The translations under genes were made by a program, and so were the position numbers. The notes beneath the pieces were generated by a model. That model was given only the letters and a program-made list of their open reading frames with translations. It did no database searches and was not told where the DNA came from. Positions 1-6,933 of a stretch of DNA of 14,154 bases are shown piece by piece; the stretch's first letter is position 1; every line of letters begins with the position of its first letter. Location: assembly GCA_050256015.1 (NCBI GenBank), contig JBFWIL010000045.1, positions 1 through 14,154 of the forward strand, read 5' to 3'. The DNA is from JBFWIL01 sp050256015. GTDB taxonomy: Bacteria; Bacteroidota; Bacteroidia; Bacteroidales; Prolixibacteraceae.

Positions 1-345
1 AGGCTGGGAGAGCTTGATGTGAGCAGCAGCAGCGGAGCCGATGTGAACCTTACGCAGCTTACGGCCACGCGTGTCAGTGTGGAAACCAGCAGTGGGGCAG
101 ACGCCTGTATTGGGGGGAAAGCCCGGGAACTCCATGCCCATGCCTCCAGCGGGAGTGATCTGGACTGCCGGGAACTGGTTGCCCGGGACGGGGAGGTGAG
201 TGTTTCCAGCGGAGCCGATGCTTCTGTGCATGTTACGGGAATGCTCCGGGCCCGGGCTAGCAGCGGGGGCGATATCCGTTATGCAGGCAATCCTGAGCAG
301 CGTGAGTTTGACGAGTCGAGCGGAGGCGATATCAACCGGTTGTGA
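1..345 (+). CDS. DUF2807 (GIN-domain) beta-helix protein, C-terminal fragment
   Basis: This is the C-terminal part of an open frame that enters from the left edge (first codon at base 1) and stops with TGA at 343-345. It shows six copies of an SSG-[AGS]-D motif; the glycines are 20, 19, 20, 18 and 19 residues apart, the spacing expected for turns of a right-handed parallel beta-helix. Motif and Gly/Ser/Asp-rich composition are typical of DUF2807, annotated as a putative autotransporter adhesin head (GIN) domain and common in Bacteroidota, usually as exported proteins. The signal peptide and N-terminal half lie outside the window, so export cannot be confirmed here. The last 14 bases overlap the end of the convergent glycosylase gene. 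The function of the family is not established; adhesion is only a database suggestion. The family call is fairly safe, the role is not. Confidence 0.8.
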   Translation, partial: RLGELDVSSSSGADVNLTQLTATRVSVETSSGADACIGGKARELHAHASSGSDLDCRELVARDGEVSVSSGADASVHVTGMLRARASSGGDIRYAGNPEQREFDESSGGDINRL

Positions 346-853
346 ACCGCCATTTTTTGCTGATCCAGGGTTCCCCGGCATAGGCAATGCCAATCCGGTT
401 CAGAGCCCTGATCTGTCGGGGCGGGGGTCCTGTTTTAAGCCAGAGACGGGAGGAATGTTCCAGCTCTTCCCCGTAAAAGGAACGGTCGAGCTGCAGTTCA
501 CGTCCAAGCTTTCCCGGTCCGGCAAAGCCCTCCAGTTTCCTGACCAGCACAGCCGAGGCCTCATGCTCTGTGCCGGTGACGAAGTTCAGCATCCAGTACA
601 GGCCGTAGATCAGGTAAACGTATACCCGCCCCCCGGACAGGAACATCACTTCCGTGCGGGGAGTTCTTCCTTTGCTGGCATGGCAGGCCCTGTCCTGTTG
701 CCCGCAGTATGCTTCCGTTTCCGTGATACGGTACTGCCGCTTTTCCCCGTCCGGGAAGAAGCGTACCAGATTTTTTCCCACCAGTTCTCTGGCTACGGTC
801 ACTGTATCACGCTGAAAAAAGGCCGCCGGGAGTCTGTTATATTCTTTTGTCAT
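332..853 (-). CDS. DNA-3-methyladenine glycosylase (AAG/MPG family)
   Basis: Base-excision repair enzyme that cuts the N-glycosidic bond of alkylated purines such as 3-methyladenine, leaving an abasic site. At 173 aa it carries the family landmarks: ITETEAY at 43-49, with Glu47 and Tyr49 matching the catalytic Glu125 and base-stacking Tyr127 of human AAG; ACHA with His58; GRTPRTEVMF at 62-71; VYVYLIYG at 77-84, whose Tyr83 matches the DNA-intercalating tyrosine; GPGKL at 112-116; and RIGIAYAG near the C terminus. It is shorter than the roughly 195-205 aa usual for bacterial members because AVLVRKLEG runs almost straight into GPGKL, where relatives have about 20 more residues. The active site looks intact. 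The ATG at 853 is the first in frame and gives a standard N terminus (LPxxFFQRDT). The gene is monocistronic as seen, converges on the DUF2807 gene with a 14-base overlap, and is divergent from rplM. Confidence 0.93.
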   Translation of the reverse strand: MTKEYNRLPAAFFQRDTVTVARELVGKNLVRFFPDGEKRQYRITETEAYCGQQDRACHASKGRTPRTEVMFLSGGRVYVYLIYGLYWMLNFVTGTEHEASAVLVRKLEGFAGPGKLGRELQLDRSFYGEELEHSSRLWLKTGPPPRQIRALNRIGIAYAGEPWISKKWRFTTG

Positions 854-905
854 CTGGTTATATTCGGATTCGATGATGAAATCCTGTGAACTTTTTGATC
901 GCCAA

Positions 906-913
906 CAAAAATA
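906..913 (-). promoter_or_regulatory. Possible -7 element for the glycosylase gene
   Basis: Read on the minus strand the octamer is TATTTTTG, an exact match to the Bacteroidota -7 consensus TAnnTTTG. It would start transcription about 45 bases before the glycosylase ATG. I see no TTTG-like -33 box at 19-21 bases upstream, and the stretch is AT-rich, so chance occurrence is possible. Confidence 0.3.
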
Positions 914-958
914 ATGAAAATACAGATATCTGTTTCCTAAATCTTTAGCTCCGGATCA

Positions 959-989
959 TTTGCAGTTTAGAAAAAAAGAAATACTTTTG
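959..989 (+). promoter_or_regulatory. Consensus Bacteroidota promoter of the rplM-rpsI-rpsB-tsf operon
   Basis: TTTG at 959-962 and TACTTTTG at 982-989 are separated by 19 bases, an exact match to the TTTG-N19-21-TAnnTTTG promoter recognised by the primary sigma factor of Bacteroidota. Transcription would begin near 995, giving an AT-rich, untranslated leader of about 60 bases before rplM. Within it AATTTTT (1035-1041) and AAAAATT (1044-1050) form a weak palindrome. The same octamer TACTTTTG is found before the DUF177-rpmF operon. Confidence 0.8.
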
Positions 990-1056
990 CAGTCCCGATT
1001 ATTGTCCGAATTTACGGAGTAGCTTTTTAGTGTTAATTTTTTTAAAAATTTAGTAA

Positions 1057-1515
1057 GTGGATACTTTATCATACAAGACCGTATCGGCCAACAAGGCTAC
1101 GGTAAATAAAGCATGGGTTGTGGTCGATGCAACCAATGTGCCGCTGGGCCGTCTGGCCACAGCCGTGGCCAAGATGCTTCGGGGCAAGCATAAAGCTGAT
1201 TTTACCCCTCATGCAGATTGCGGCGACAATGTCATCGTGATCAATGCAGAGAAAGTTTACCTGACCGGCAACAAGCTGACCGGCAAGGTGTATCTGCGTC
1301 ATACGGGTTATCCGGGCGGACAGCGTTCGCAGACGCCTGCCGACATTCTGAAGAAATATCCGGAACGTCTGGTTGAGCACGCCGTACGCGGTATGCTGCC
1401 GAAGAACCGGCTGGGACGTCATATTTACGGAAACATGAAAGTGTATGTTGGTCCGGAGCACAAGCATGAGGCTCAGAATCCCAAAGTAATTGATTTAAAA
1501 AAGATTAAATTATAA
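1057..1515 (+). CDS. rplM: 50S ribosomal protein L13
   Basis: Large-subunit protein that binds 23S rRNA early in 50S assembly. The 152 aa product shows the L13 hallmarks: WVVVDATNVPLGRLA, the FTPHADCGDNVIVINAEKV segment, TGYPGGQRS, GMLPKNRLG and the closing EHKHEAQNPKVIDL. The start is a GTG at 1057: it is the only start that yields the MDTLSYKTVSANKA N terminus characteristic of Bacteroidota L13, and there is no ATG in the frame upstream before the leader. No Shine-Dalgarno sequence precedes it; an AT-rich tract does, as usual in this phylum. It is the first gene of the translation operon and only two bases separate its stop from rpsI, so the two are translationally close. L13 is a repressor of rplM-rpsI in E. 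coli; whether that applies to this leader is not shown by the sequence. Confidence 0.97.
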   Translation: MDTLSYKTVSANKATVNKAWVVVDATNVPLGRLATAVAKMLRGKHKADFTPHADCGDNVIVINAEKVYLTGNKLTGKVYLRHTGYPGGQRSQTPADILKKYPERLVEHAVRGMLPKNRLGRHIYGNMKVYVGPEHKHEAQNPKVIDLKKIKL

Positions 1516-1517
1516 GC

Positions 1518-1904
1518 ATGGAAGCAATTAACAGCCTGGGGCGCAGAAAATCTGCTGTTGCCCGCATTGTGGTAAGCGAGGGCAAGGGAAATATCACTAT
1601 CAACAAGCGGGATCTGAATGAATATTTTACGGACGGTACGTTGCAGTACATTGTCAGGCAGCCGTTGAATCTGCTTGGCGTGGCCGATCAGTATGACATC
1701 CGGGTGAACCTCGAAGGCGGCGGCATCAAGGGACAGGCCGAGGCTTTACGTCTGGCCATTTCTCGTGCCCTGGTGGAAATCAATTCCGAGAACAAGCCCG
1801 AACTTAAACGTGCCGGTTTTATGACACGCGATCCACGCGAGGTGGAACGGAAGAAGCCCGGTCAGCCGAAAGCCCGTAAACGCTTCCAGTTTTCTAAACG
1901 TTAA
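1518..1904 (+). CDS. rpsI: 30S ribosomal protein S9
   Basis: Small-subunit protein of the 30S head whose C-terminal tail reaches the P-site tRNA. The 128 aa product has the usual S9 length and landmarks: LGRRKSAVARI near the N terminus, INKRDLNEYF, the GGGIKGQAEALRLAISRAL segment, and the basic tail ending in KARKRFQFSKR. The terminal Lys-Arg pair, which contacts tRNA in known structures, is intact. The ATG start lies two bases after the rplM stop codon, the classic L13-S9 pair. A 106-base structured intergenic stretch follows before rpsB, so S9 may be the last gene before a separately regulated segment of the operon. Confidence 0.97.
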   Translation: MEAINSLGRRKSAVARIVVSEGKGNITINKRDLNEYFTDGTLQYIVRQPLNLLGVADQYDIRVNLEGGGIKGQAEALRLAISRALVEINSENKPELKRAGFMTRDPREVERKKPGQPKARKRFQFSKR

Positions 1905-1925
1905 GTTATTTCAAACACAGAATAA

Positions 1926-1977
1926 AGTGGATCTGAAACCACTGAGACTCCCCGCCAGGCGATGGACTACTCAGGGG
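1926..1977 (+). promoter_or_regulatory. Structured rpsB leader, possible pseudoknot
   Basis: The 106-base rpsI-rpsB gap holds clustered pairing segments in an otherwise AT-rich stretch. AGTGG (1926-1930) pairs with CCACT (1939-1943) across an 8-base loop. CTGAG (1942-1946) can pair with CTCAG (1970-1974), and CCCC (1950-1953) with GGGG (1974-1977); these last two pairings interleave, so together they would make an H-type pseudoknot. CTGAG shares two bases with the first hairpin and CTCAG one base with GGGG, so not all pairs can form at once, which is what a switch would look like. S2 autoregulates rpsB-tsf through a structured leader in gammaproteobacteria; an analogous role here is inference. 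I see no consensus promoter inside the gap. Confidence 0.4.
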
Positions 1978-2010
1978 TTGCTTTTCGACATTATTAAAAA
2001 AAGTAAAAAG

Positions 2011-2874
2011 ATGCCAAGAACAGATTTTCAGGAATTATTGGATGCAGGTGTACATTTTGGTCACCTGAAACGCAAGTGGAATCCGGCCATGGCTCCGTAC
2101 ATTTTTATGGAGAAAAACGGAATTCACCTGATCGACTTACAAAAAACTGTCGCCAAGATCGACGAGGCGGCAGCCGCTATCAAGCAGATTGCCAAATCGG
2201 GGCGTAAGATTCTGTTTGTCGCCACGAAGAAGCAGGCCAAGGAAATTGTTTCGGAAGCCGTAGGTAATGTAAACATGCCTTACGTTACCGAGCGTTGGCC
2301 CGGGGGTATGCTGACCAATTTTCCCACCATTCGCAAGGCGGTAAAAAAGATGATCTCCATCGACAAGATGATGAAAGACAGCAGTTGGGATAACCTGTCG
2401 AAACGGGAGAAGTTGCAAATCGGGCGCCAGCGTGCAAAGCTGGAAAAGGTGCTGGGCAGTATTGCCGACCTCACCCGTCTTCCTGCCGCACTGTTTGTGG
2501 TGGATGTTATGAAAGAAAAGATTGCTGTACGCGAAGCCCGGAAGCTGGGTGTTCCCGTATTCGCCATGGTCGATACGAATTCTGATCCCGAGCCCATTGA
2601 CTTTGTGATCCCGGCCAACGACGATGCCAGTCAGAGTATCCGACTCATTGTCCGCCTGATGTGCGAAGCCATTGCTGAGGGGCTGAACGAACGGAAGCTT
2701 GAACGCGACAAAGACAGTTCCGAAGCGGAGGCCGCTCCGAAGCGCAGCCGCAGAGATACCCGGAAGGCAGCCGCCAAGCTTGCAGATGATGATACTGAGG
2801 AAGAGGCTGCTCCTGCCGCTGAAGGAAATGCCGATAAGAACAAGCCTGCCGGATCGGAAGAAGACAAAGAATAA
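2011..2874 (+). CDS. rpsB: 30S ribosomal protein S2
   Basis: S2 joins the 30S subunit late and helps bind S1 and mRNA. The product is 287 aa if it starts at the ATG at 2011, which gives MPRTDFQELLDAGVHFGHLK, the normal S2 N terminus. The frame stays open upstream to a GTG at 1927, but those 28 extra residues have no S2 character and lie over the structured leader, so I reject that start. Landmarks include KRKWNPAMAPYIF, GIHLIDLQKT, VATKKQAKEIV, ERWPGGMLTNF, RLPAALFVVDV and VFAMVDTNSDPEPIDFVIPANDDA. The last 60 or so residues (about 228-287) are a low-complexity tail of mixed basic, acidic and alanine residues, as in other Bacteroidota S2 proteins. It precedes tsf by 29 bases, the near-universal rpsB-tsf pair. 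Confidence 0.96.
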   Translation: MPRTDFQELLDAGVHFGHLKRKWNPAMAPYIFMEKNGIHLIDLQKTVAKIDEAAAAIKQIAKSGRKILFVATKKQAKEIVSEAVGNVNMPYVTERWPGGMLTNFPTIRKAVKKMISIDKMMKDSSWDNLSKREKLQIGRQRAKLEKVLGSIADLTRLPAALFVVDVMKEKIAVREARKLGVPVFAMVDTNSDPEPIDFVIPANDDASQSIRLIVRLMCEAIAEGLNERKLERDKDSSEAEAAPKRSRRDTRKAAAKLADDDTEEEAAPAAEGNADKNKPAGSEEDKE

Positions 2875-2903
2875 TTGCTCATTTTAAAATAAAATCTAGA
2901 ATC

Positions 2904-3731
2904 ATGGCAATTACTGCTGCAGATGTAATGAAGTTGCGTAAGGCAACCGGTGCGGGAATGATGGATTGCAAGAATGCTTTGAATGAAGCCAACGGCGATT
3001 TTGACCGTGCCATTGAAATTATCCGTGAAAAAGGGAAGCTGGTAGCCAGCAAGCGTTCCGACCGGGAAGCTTCGGAAGGTGTGGTGTTGGCAAAGGTGAG
3101 CGAAGATAAGGGGTTTGGTGCCCTGGTGGTGCTGAACTGCGAAACCGACTTTGTAGCCAAGAATGAAGGTTTTGTCGGTTTAACCGGGAAGTTCCTGGAA
3201 ACCGCACTTTATGAAAAGCCGGCCGATCTCGACGGACTTAAGGAACTGAAAATTGAAGGTCGCAGTATTGCCGACCAGGTAGTTGAGCAAACCGGTATTA
3301 TCGGTGAAAAGCTTGAATTGTCGTTTTACGGGAAAGTTGAAGCTCCCGCTGTGGTGGCTTATATTCACCCGGGGAACAAGCTGGCCACCCTGGTCGGTTT
3401 TAACCAGGCCGGTGTTGATAAGCAGGTTGCCCGCGATGTAGCCATGCAGGTGGCTGCCATGAATCCTGTGGCCGTAAATCAGAACGGAGTGCCGCAGCAT
3501 GTTGTGGAGAAAGAGCTGGAGATCGCCCGGGAGAAGTTCCGTCAGGAAGGCAAGCCAGAGGCCATGATCGAAAAGATTGCCCAGGGTTCTCTGCGTAAGT
3601 TTTTCAAGGAGAACACCCTGCTAAGTCAGGCCTTTGTGAAAGACAGCAAGCAGACCGTAAAAGATTACCTGGCTTCGGCCGACAAAAACCTGGGTGTAAC
3701 CGGTTTTGTCCGTTTTGCCCTGTCTGAATAG
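2904..3731 (+). CDS. tsf: Elongation factor Ts
   Basis: Guanine-nucleotide exchange factor that releases GDP from EF-Tu so it can bind GTP and aminoacyl-tRNA. The 275 aa product begins with the UBA-like N-terminal domain (MAITAADVMKLRKATGAGMM, then DCKNALNEANGDFDRAI), which contacts EF-Tu, and contains the signature TDFVAKN at 81-87, part of the core that disturbs the EF-Tu magnesium site. The core continues through YIHPGNKLATLVGFN, with a later AMNPVAVNQNGVPQHVVEKE segment. Length is normal for Bacteroidota. It is the last gene of the operon and is followed by two consecutive stem-loops. The ATG at 2904 gives the standard start. Confidence 0.97.
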   Translation: MAITAADVMKLRKATGAGMMDCKNALNEANGDFDRAIEIIREKGKLVASKRSDREASEGVVLAKVSEDKGFGALVVLNCETDFVAKNEGFVGLTGKFLETALYEKPADLDGLKELKIEGRSIADQVVEQTGIIGEKLELSFYGKVEAPAVVAYIHPGNKLATLVGFNQAGVDKQVARDVAMQVAAMNPVAVNQNGVPQHVVEKELEIAREKFRQEGKPEAMIEKIAQGSLRKFFKENTLLSQAFVKDSKQTVKDYLASADKNLGVTGFVRFALSE

Positions 3732-3742
3732 AAATGTTATTT

Positions 3743-3766
3743 TTCAGCAGCCGGAATGCTGCTGAA
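3743..3766 (+). terminator. First stem-loop downstream of tsf
   Basis: TTCAGCAGC (3743-3751) and GCTGCTGAA (3758-3766) form a perfect 9-bp stem with a 6-base loop, 12 bases after the tsf stop. It has no T-tract of its own, so it may act as an mRNA 3'-end stabiliser or as the upstream half of a tandem terminator with the next hairpin. Confidence 0.6.
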
Positions 3767-3774
3767 CCCGGAAT

Positions 3775-3806
3775 AAAAAAAGAGTCTCTGCAGAGGCTTT
3801 TTTTTT
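3775..3806. terminator. Bidirectional intrinsic terminator between tsf and atpG
   Basis: A palindromic core CTCTGCAGAG (3786-3795) is extended by pairs on both sides and flanked by an A-run (3775-3781) and a T-run (3798-3806). Read on either strand it is a hairpin followed by U residues, so it can end both the translation operon from the left and the ATP synthase operon from the right. The atpG stop lies only seven bases beyond its right end. Confidence 0.85.
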
Positions 3807-3812
3807 ATGTTT

Positions 3813-4694
3813 TTACCGCAGTGTTTCGGCCCCGTTGGTCACTTCAATGATCTGGTTGGTGATGGCAGCCTGCCGGGCTTTGTTAAAAGTGATTGTGAGT
3901 TCACGGATCAGCTCCGTGGCATTGTCGGTAGCCTGATGCATGGCTGTCATGCGTGCTCCGTGCTCGGCTGCGGCCGAGTCGGCCAGGGCTCGGTAAAACT
4001 GCATTTTCAGGGCGCGCGGAATCAGTTCGCGAATAATCTCCTGCCGGGAAGGTTCAAAGATGAAGTCGGCATTTGGCAGGTCGTCGTCTTGTTCGTTGGT
4101 TCCCAGCTGCACGGGCAGGAACCGCTCTTTTACGGGCAGCTGCACGGCGGCATTTTTGAACTGGTTGTAAACCAGTTCAACCCGGTCGTAAGTGCCCGAG
4201 CGGAATTTTTTCATCAGGGCTTCTGCCGCGGGCATCGTTTCCGTGAAACCGTGTTTGTCGAGCAGTTCATGGTCTGCGGTGCTTACCCGTATGCCCCGGG
4301 TTTTCAGAGCCGTTTCCCCCTGTTTGCCGATGGCCAGGAAATCCACCTGTCCTGCTGCCAGCCGGTCGCCGTAGTGTTTTTCAGCCAGCTCTGCCGCTTC
4401 GCGGGCAATGTTGGTGTTAAAAGCTCCGCAGAGTCCTCCGTTCGAGCTGATCAGCACGATCAGTACCCGGCGGATTTTCCTTTGTTCGGTATAGGGCGAA
4501 TCGACCTCATGGTTAAGGCTGGCCCCCAGTTCGGAAAGCACCTCCAGCAACTTGCCTGAGTAAGGGCGGAGCCGCAGGATGGCATCCTGGGCTTTTTTCA
4601 GTTTGGAGGCCGACACCATCTTCATGGCGCCGGTTACCTGCCGGGTGTTTTTTACTGAGGCGATCCGTGTCCGTATTTCCTTTAAATTAGCCAT
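3813..4694 (-). CDS. atpG: ATP synthase F1 subunit gamma
   Basis: Central rotor stalk of the F1Fo ATP synthase, transmitting torque between the c-ring and the alpha3beta3 head. The 293 aa product starts with the family signature MANLKEIRTRIASVKNTRQV and the long N-terminal helix (GAMKMVSASKLKKAQ), has the SSNGGLCGAFN segment near residues 80-95 and ends in the conserved C-terminal helix (ITFNKARQAAITNQIIEV). It is the last gene of the operon and is set 91 bases behind atpA, an unusually wide gap within this operon; that gap carries a 5-bp GC stem (4721-4725 with 4737-4741). The stop lies against the shared terminator. No beta subunit gene follows, unlike the atpAGDC order of many other phyla. 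Confidence 0.97.
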   Translation of the reverse strand: MANLKEIRTRIASVKNTRQVTGAMKMVSASKLKKAQDAILRLRPYSGKLLEVLSELGASLNHEVDSPYTEQRKIRRVLIVLISSNGGLCGAFNTNIAREAAELAEKHYGDRLAAGQVDFLAIGKQGETALKTRGIRVSTADHELLDKHGFTETMPAAEALMKKFRSGTYDRVELVYNQFKNAAVQLPVKERFLPVQLGTNEQDDDLPNADFIFEPSRQEIIRELIPRALKMQFYRALADSAAAEHGARMTAMHQATDNATELIRELTITFNKARQAAITNQIIEVTNGAETLR

Positions 4695-4785
4695 TCTTTT
4701 TCTTTTTACATCGCTTCATACCGGCCGTGCTACTCCGCCGGAATTTTTTATGCGTCAGCGCTTATGCTCAAAAACCCCCTGCGAC

Positions 4786-6363
4786 TCACAATTCTCTTCC
4801 TGCAACTTCTCTGGCAGCTTTCTCAAGTGTTTGTATGCCCGCGTCTGTCAGCTTTCCCGCCCGCAGTTCATCCAGGGTGTTCCGGTATTGCATTTCCATG
4901 AGTTCCAGGAACTGCTGTTCGAAGACACCCACTTTTTCTTCCGGCACCTCACGCAGCAGTTCGTTCACCCCGCAATAGATGATGGCAATCTGGTGTTCCA
5001 ACTTCATGGGGGCATACTGTTTCTGCTTGAGGATCTCCACGTTCCTGTGTCCTTTGTTCAGAACGCGTATGGTGGTTGCGTCCAGGTCGGATCCGAATTT
5101 TGAAAACGATTCCAGTTCGCGGAACTGGGCTTGGTCGAGTTTCAGTGTGCCGGCAATTTTCTTCATGGATTTTACCTGGGCGTTTCCCCCTACTCGCGAT
5201 ACCGAAATGCCCACGTTGATAGCCGGACGGATACCCTGATTAAACAGGTTTGATTCCAGGAAGATTTGTCCGTCGGTAATCGAGATCACATTGGTGGGGA
5301 TATAAGCCGACACGTCGCTGTCTTGAGTTTCGATCACGGGCAGGGCTGTAAGCGATCCGCCTCCCTTTACCCGGTCGCGCAGGGCTTCGGGCAGGTCGTT
5401 CATCCGGGCGGCAATCGTGTCGGCATCAATGATGCGTGCGGCCCGTTCCAGCAGTCGCGAGTGCAGGTAGAACACGTCGCCGGGGTAAGCTTCACGGCCC
5501 GGCGGGCGTCGCAGCAGCAGGGACACTTCGCGGTACGATACCGCCTGCTTCGACAGGTCGTCGAAGATGATGAGAGCGTCCCGTCCCGTGTCACGGAAAT
5601 ATTCACCGATGGCCACCCCGGCGTAAGGAGCATAGTACTGGAGTGCCGCCGGATCGGCTGCAGTTGCCGACACGATGCAGGTATAGTCCATGGCTCCGTA
5701 TTTTTCCAGGGTGGCCGCCAGGGAAGCCACGGTCGATCCTTTCTGACCGATGGCTACATAGATGCAGTATACCGGTTTTCCCTGCTCGTAGTTTTGCCTC
5801 TGATTGATAATCGTGTCTATGGTGATGGCCGTCTTTCCTGTCTGCCGGTCGCCGATGATCAGTTCGCGTTGTCCCTTGCCAATGGGAATCATGGCGTCGA
5901 TGGCTTTGATACCTGTCTGCAGGGGTTCGCTCACCGGCTGCCGGTAGATCACCCCCGGAGCTTTTCGTTCCAGAGGCATTTCCAGTTTTTCTCCGCTTAT
6001 GGGGCCTTTCCCGTCGATGGGCTGACCTATGGTGTTGATCACCCGGCCCAATACCCCTTCGCCTGTCTCGATGGAGGCAATGCGGCCCATGCGGCGTACC
6101 GTATCGCCCTCGCATGTCAGTTCGGAAGGGCCTAGCAGCACAGCCCCGGCATTGTCTTCCTCCAGGTTAATCACCATGCCTTTCAATCCGCTGCCGAATT
6201 CGATCATCTCGTTGGCTTCCACGTTCCACAGTCCGTAGATGCGGGCAATACCGTCGCCCACTTCCAGCACCGTACCTACTTCCTCCAGCTCGTTTTCCGT
6301 GCTGAATCCTTCCAGTTGCTGTTTCAGTATTGCTGATACTTCAGCAGGTTTTATTTTACTCAT
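4786..6363 (-). CDS. atpA: ATP synthase F1 subunit alpha
   Basis: Nucleotide-binding, mainly non-catalytic subunit of the alpha3beta3 hexamer. The 525 aa product has the N-terminal beta-barrel domain (about 1-95), the Walker A loop GDRQTGKT at 171-178, the DDLSKQAVSYR segment of the nucleotide domain, RRPPGREAYPGDVFYLHSRL, and SVSRVGGNAQVKSMKK, which contains the arginine finger that reaches the catalytic site on beta. The helical C-terminal domain is complete. It starts 21 bases after the atpH stop. All key residues that I can identify are present, so this should be a functional alpha subunit even though its beta partner is not encoded in the window. Confidence 0.98.
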   Translation of the reverse strand: MSKIKPAEVSAILKQQLEGFSTENELEEVGTVLEVGDGIARIYGLWNVEANEMIEFGSGLKGMVINLEEDNAGAVLLGPSELTCEGDTVRRMGRIASIETGEGVLGRVINTIGQPIDGKGPISGEKLEMPLERKAPGVIYRQPVSEPLQTGIKAIDAMIPIGKGQRELIIGDRQTGKTAITIDTIINQRQNYEQGKPVYCIYVAIGQKGSTVASLAATLEKYGAMDYTCIVSATAADPAALQYYAPYAGVAIGEYFRDTGRDALIIFDDLSKQAVSYREVSLLLRRPPGREAYPGDVFYLHSRLLERAARIIDADTIAARMNDLPEALRDRVKGGGSLTALPVIETQDSDVSAYIPTNVISITDGQIFLESNLFNQGIRPAINVGISVSRVGGNAQVKSMKKIAGTLKLDQAQFRELESFSKFGSDLDATTIRVLNKGHRNVEILKQKQYAPMKLEHQIAIIYCGVNELLREVPEEKVGVFEQQFLELMEMQYRNTLDELRAGKLTDAGIQTLEKAAREVAGREL

Positions 6364-6384
6364 GTTCTATTTGTTTCTGTTTTT

Positions 6385-6930
6385 TTACAGTTCAGTTTCC
6401 AGCAGGCTCTGCCTGATCTTGCGCAGCCGGCTGGTCATGCTGACGTCCACCTGGCGGTCGTCCACGCGTAACACGAATCCGCCGATCAGCTTAGGATCGG
6501 CCTGCAGGCTCAGTTCCACGGGGCCTTTCAGCTCTTTTTCCAGAAAAGAGCGGATTCGCCGGCTTGTCTCCTCGCCCAGCGGAACGGCGCTGGTCAGTAT
6601 GGCTGTATGCACCCCCTGTTCCCTGCGGATCAGCGTGCCGAAATAGCGACAGATGGAGGACAGGTATTTCTCCCGGCGGTTGCGCACCAGCAGCCGGATA
6701 AACGCCATACAGAGGGGGCTTATTTTTTCTTCCAGTATGCTTTCCAGCAGCCAGGTTCGGCTTTGTGTTTTGAGAGCCGGATTTTCAAGCAGCAGTCTGA
6801 AGTCGGCGCTCTCCGCGCACAGTCCGGCCAGCATGCCTGTGTCGGCATACAGCGTGTCCAGCAGGTCCTTGTCACGTGCCAGGCTGAACAGGGCTTTGGC
6901 ATAGCGTACGGCAATCTTGCTTTGGTTCAT
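6385..6930 (-). CDS. atpH: ATP synthase F1 subunit delta
   Basis: Peripheral-stalk subunit (OSCP homologue) that ties the b subunits to the top of the alpha3beta3 head. The 181 aa product begins MNQSKIAVRYAKALFSLARD, the typical delta N-terminal helix, and closes with the family's conserved end, DPKLIGGFVLRVDDRQVDVS followed by SRLRKIRQSL. The region between is poorly conserved, as in all delta subunits. It is three bases downstream of atpF, so the two are probably translationally coupled, matching their joint role in the stalk. Length is normal. Confidence 0.95.
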   Translation of the reverse strand: MNQSKIAVRYAKALFSLARDKDLLDTLYADTGMLAGLCAESADFRLLLENPALKTQSRTWLLESILEEKISPLCMAFIRLLVRNRREKYLSSICRYFGTLIRREQGVHTAILTSAVPLGEETSRRIRSFLEKELKGPVELSLQADPKLIGGFVLRVDDRQVDVSMTSRLRKIRQSLLETEL

Positions 6931-6933
6931 GGC

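Noticed and set aside
200..889. 229-codon plus-strand frame over the glycosylase gene
   Set aside because: It is the antisense shadow of a clearly recognisable glycosylase; the translation has no domain features.
1927..2010. N-terminal extension of S2 from a GTG at 1927
   Set aside because: The 28 added residues have no S2 character, the region is a structured leader, and MPRTDFQELLDAGVHFGHLK from 2011 is the normal S2 start.
5266..6135. 289-codon plus-strand frame opposite atpA
   Set aside because: It is the antisense shadow of the conserved alpha-subunit gene in GC-rich DNA, with no promoter or motif.
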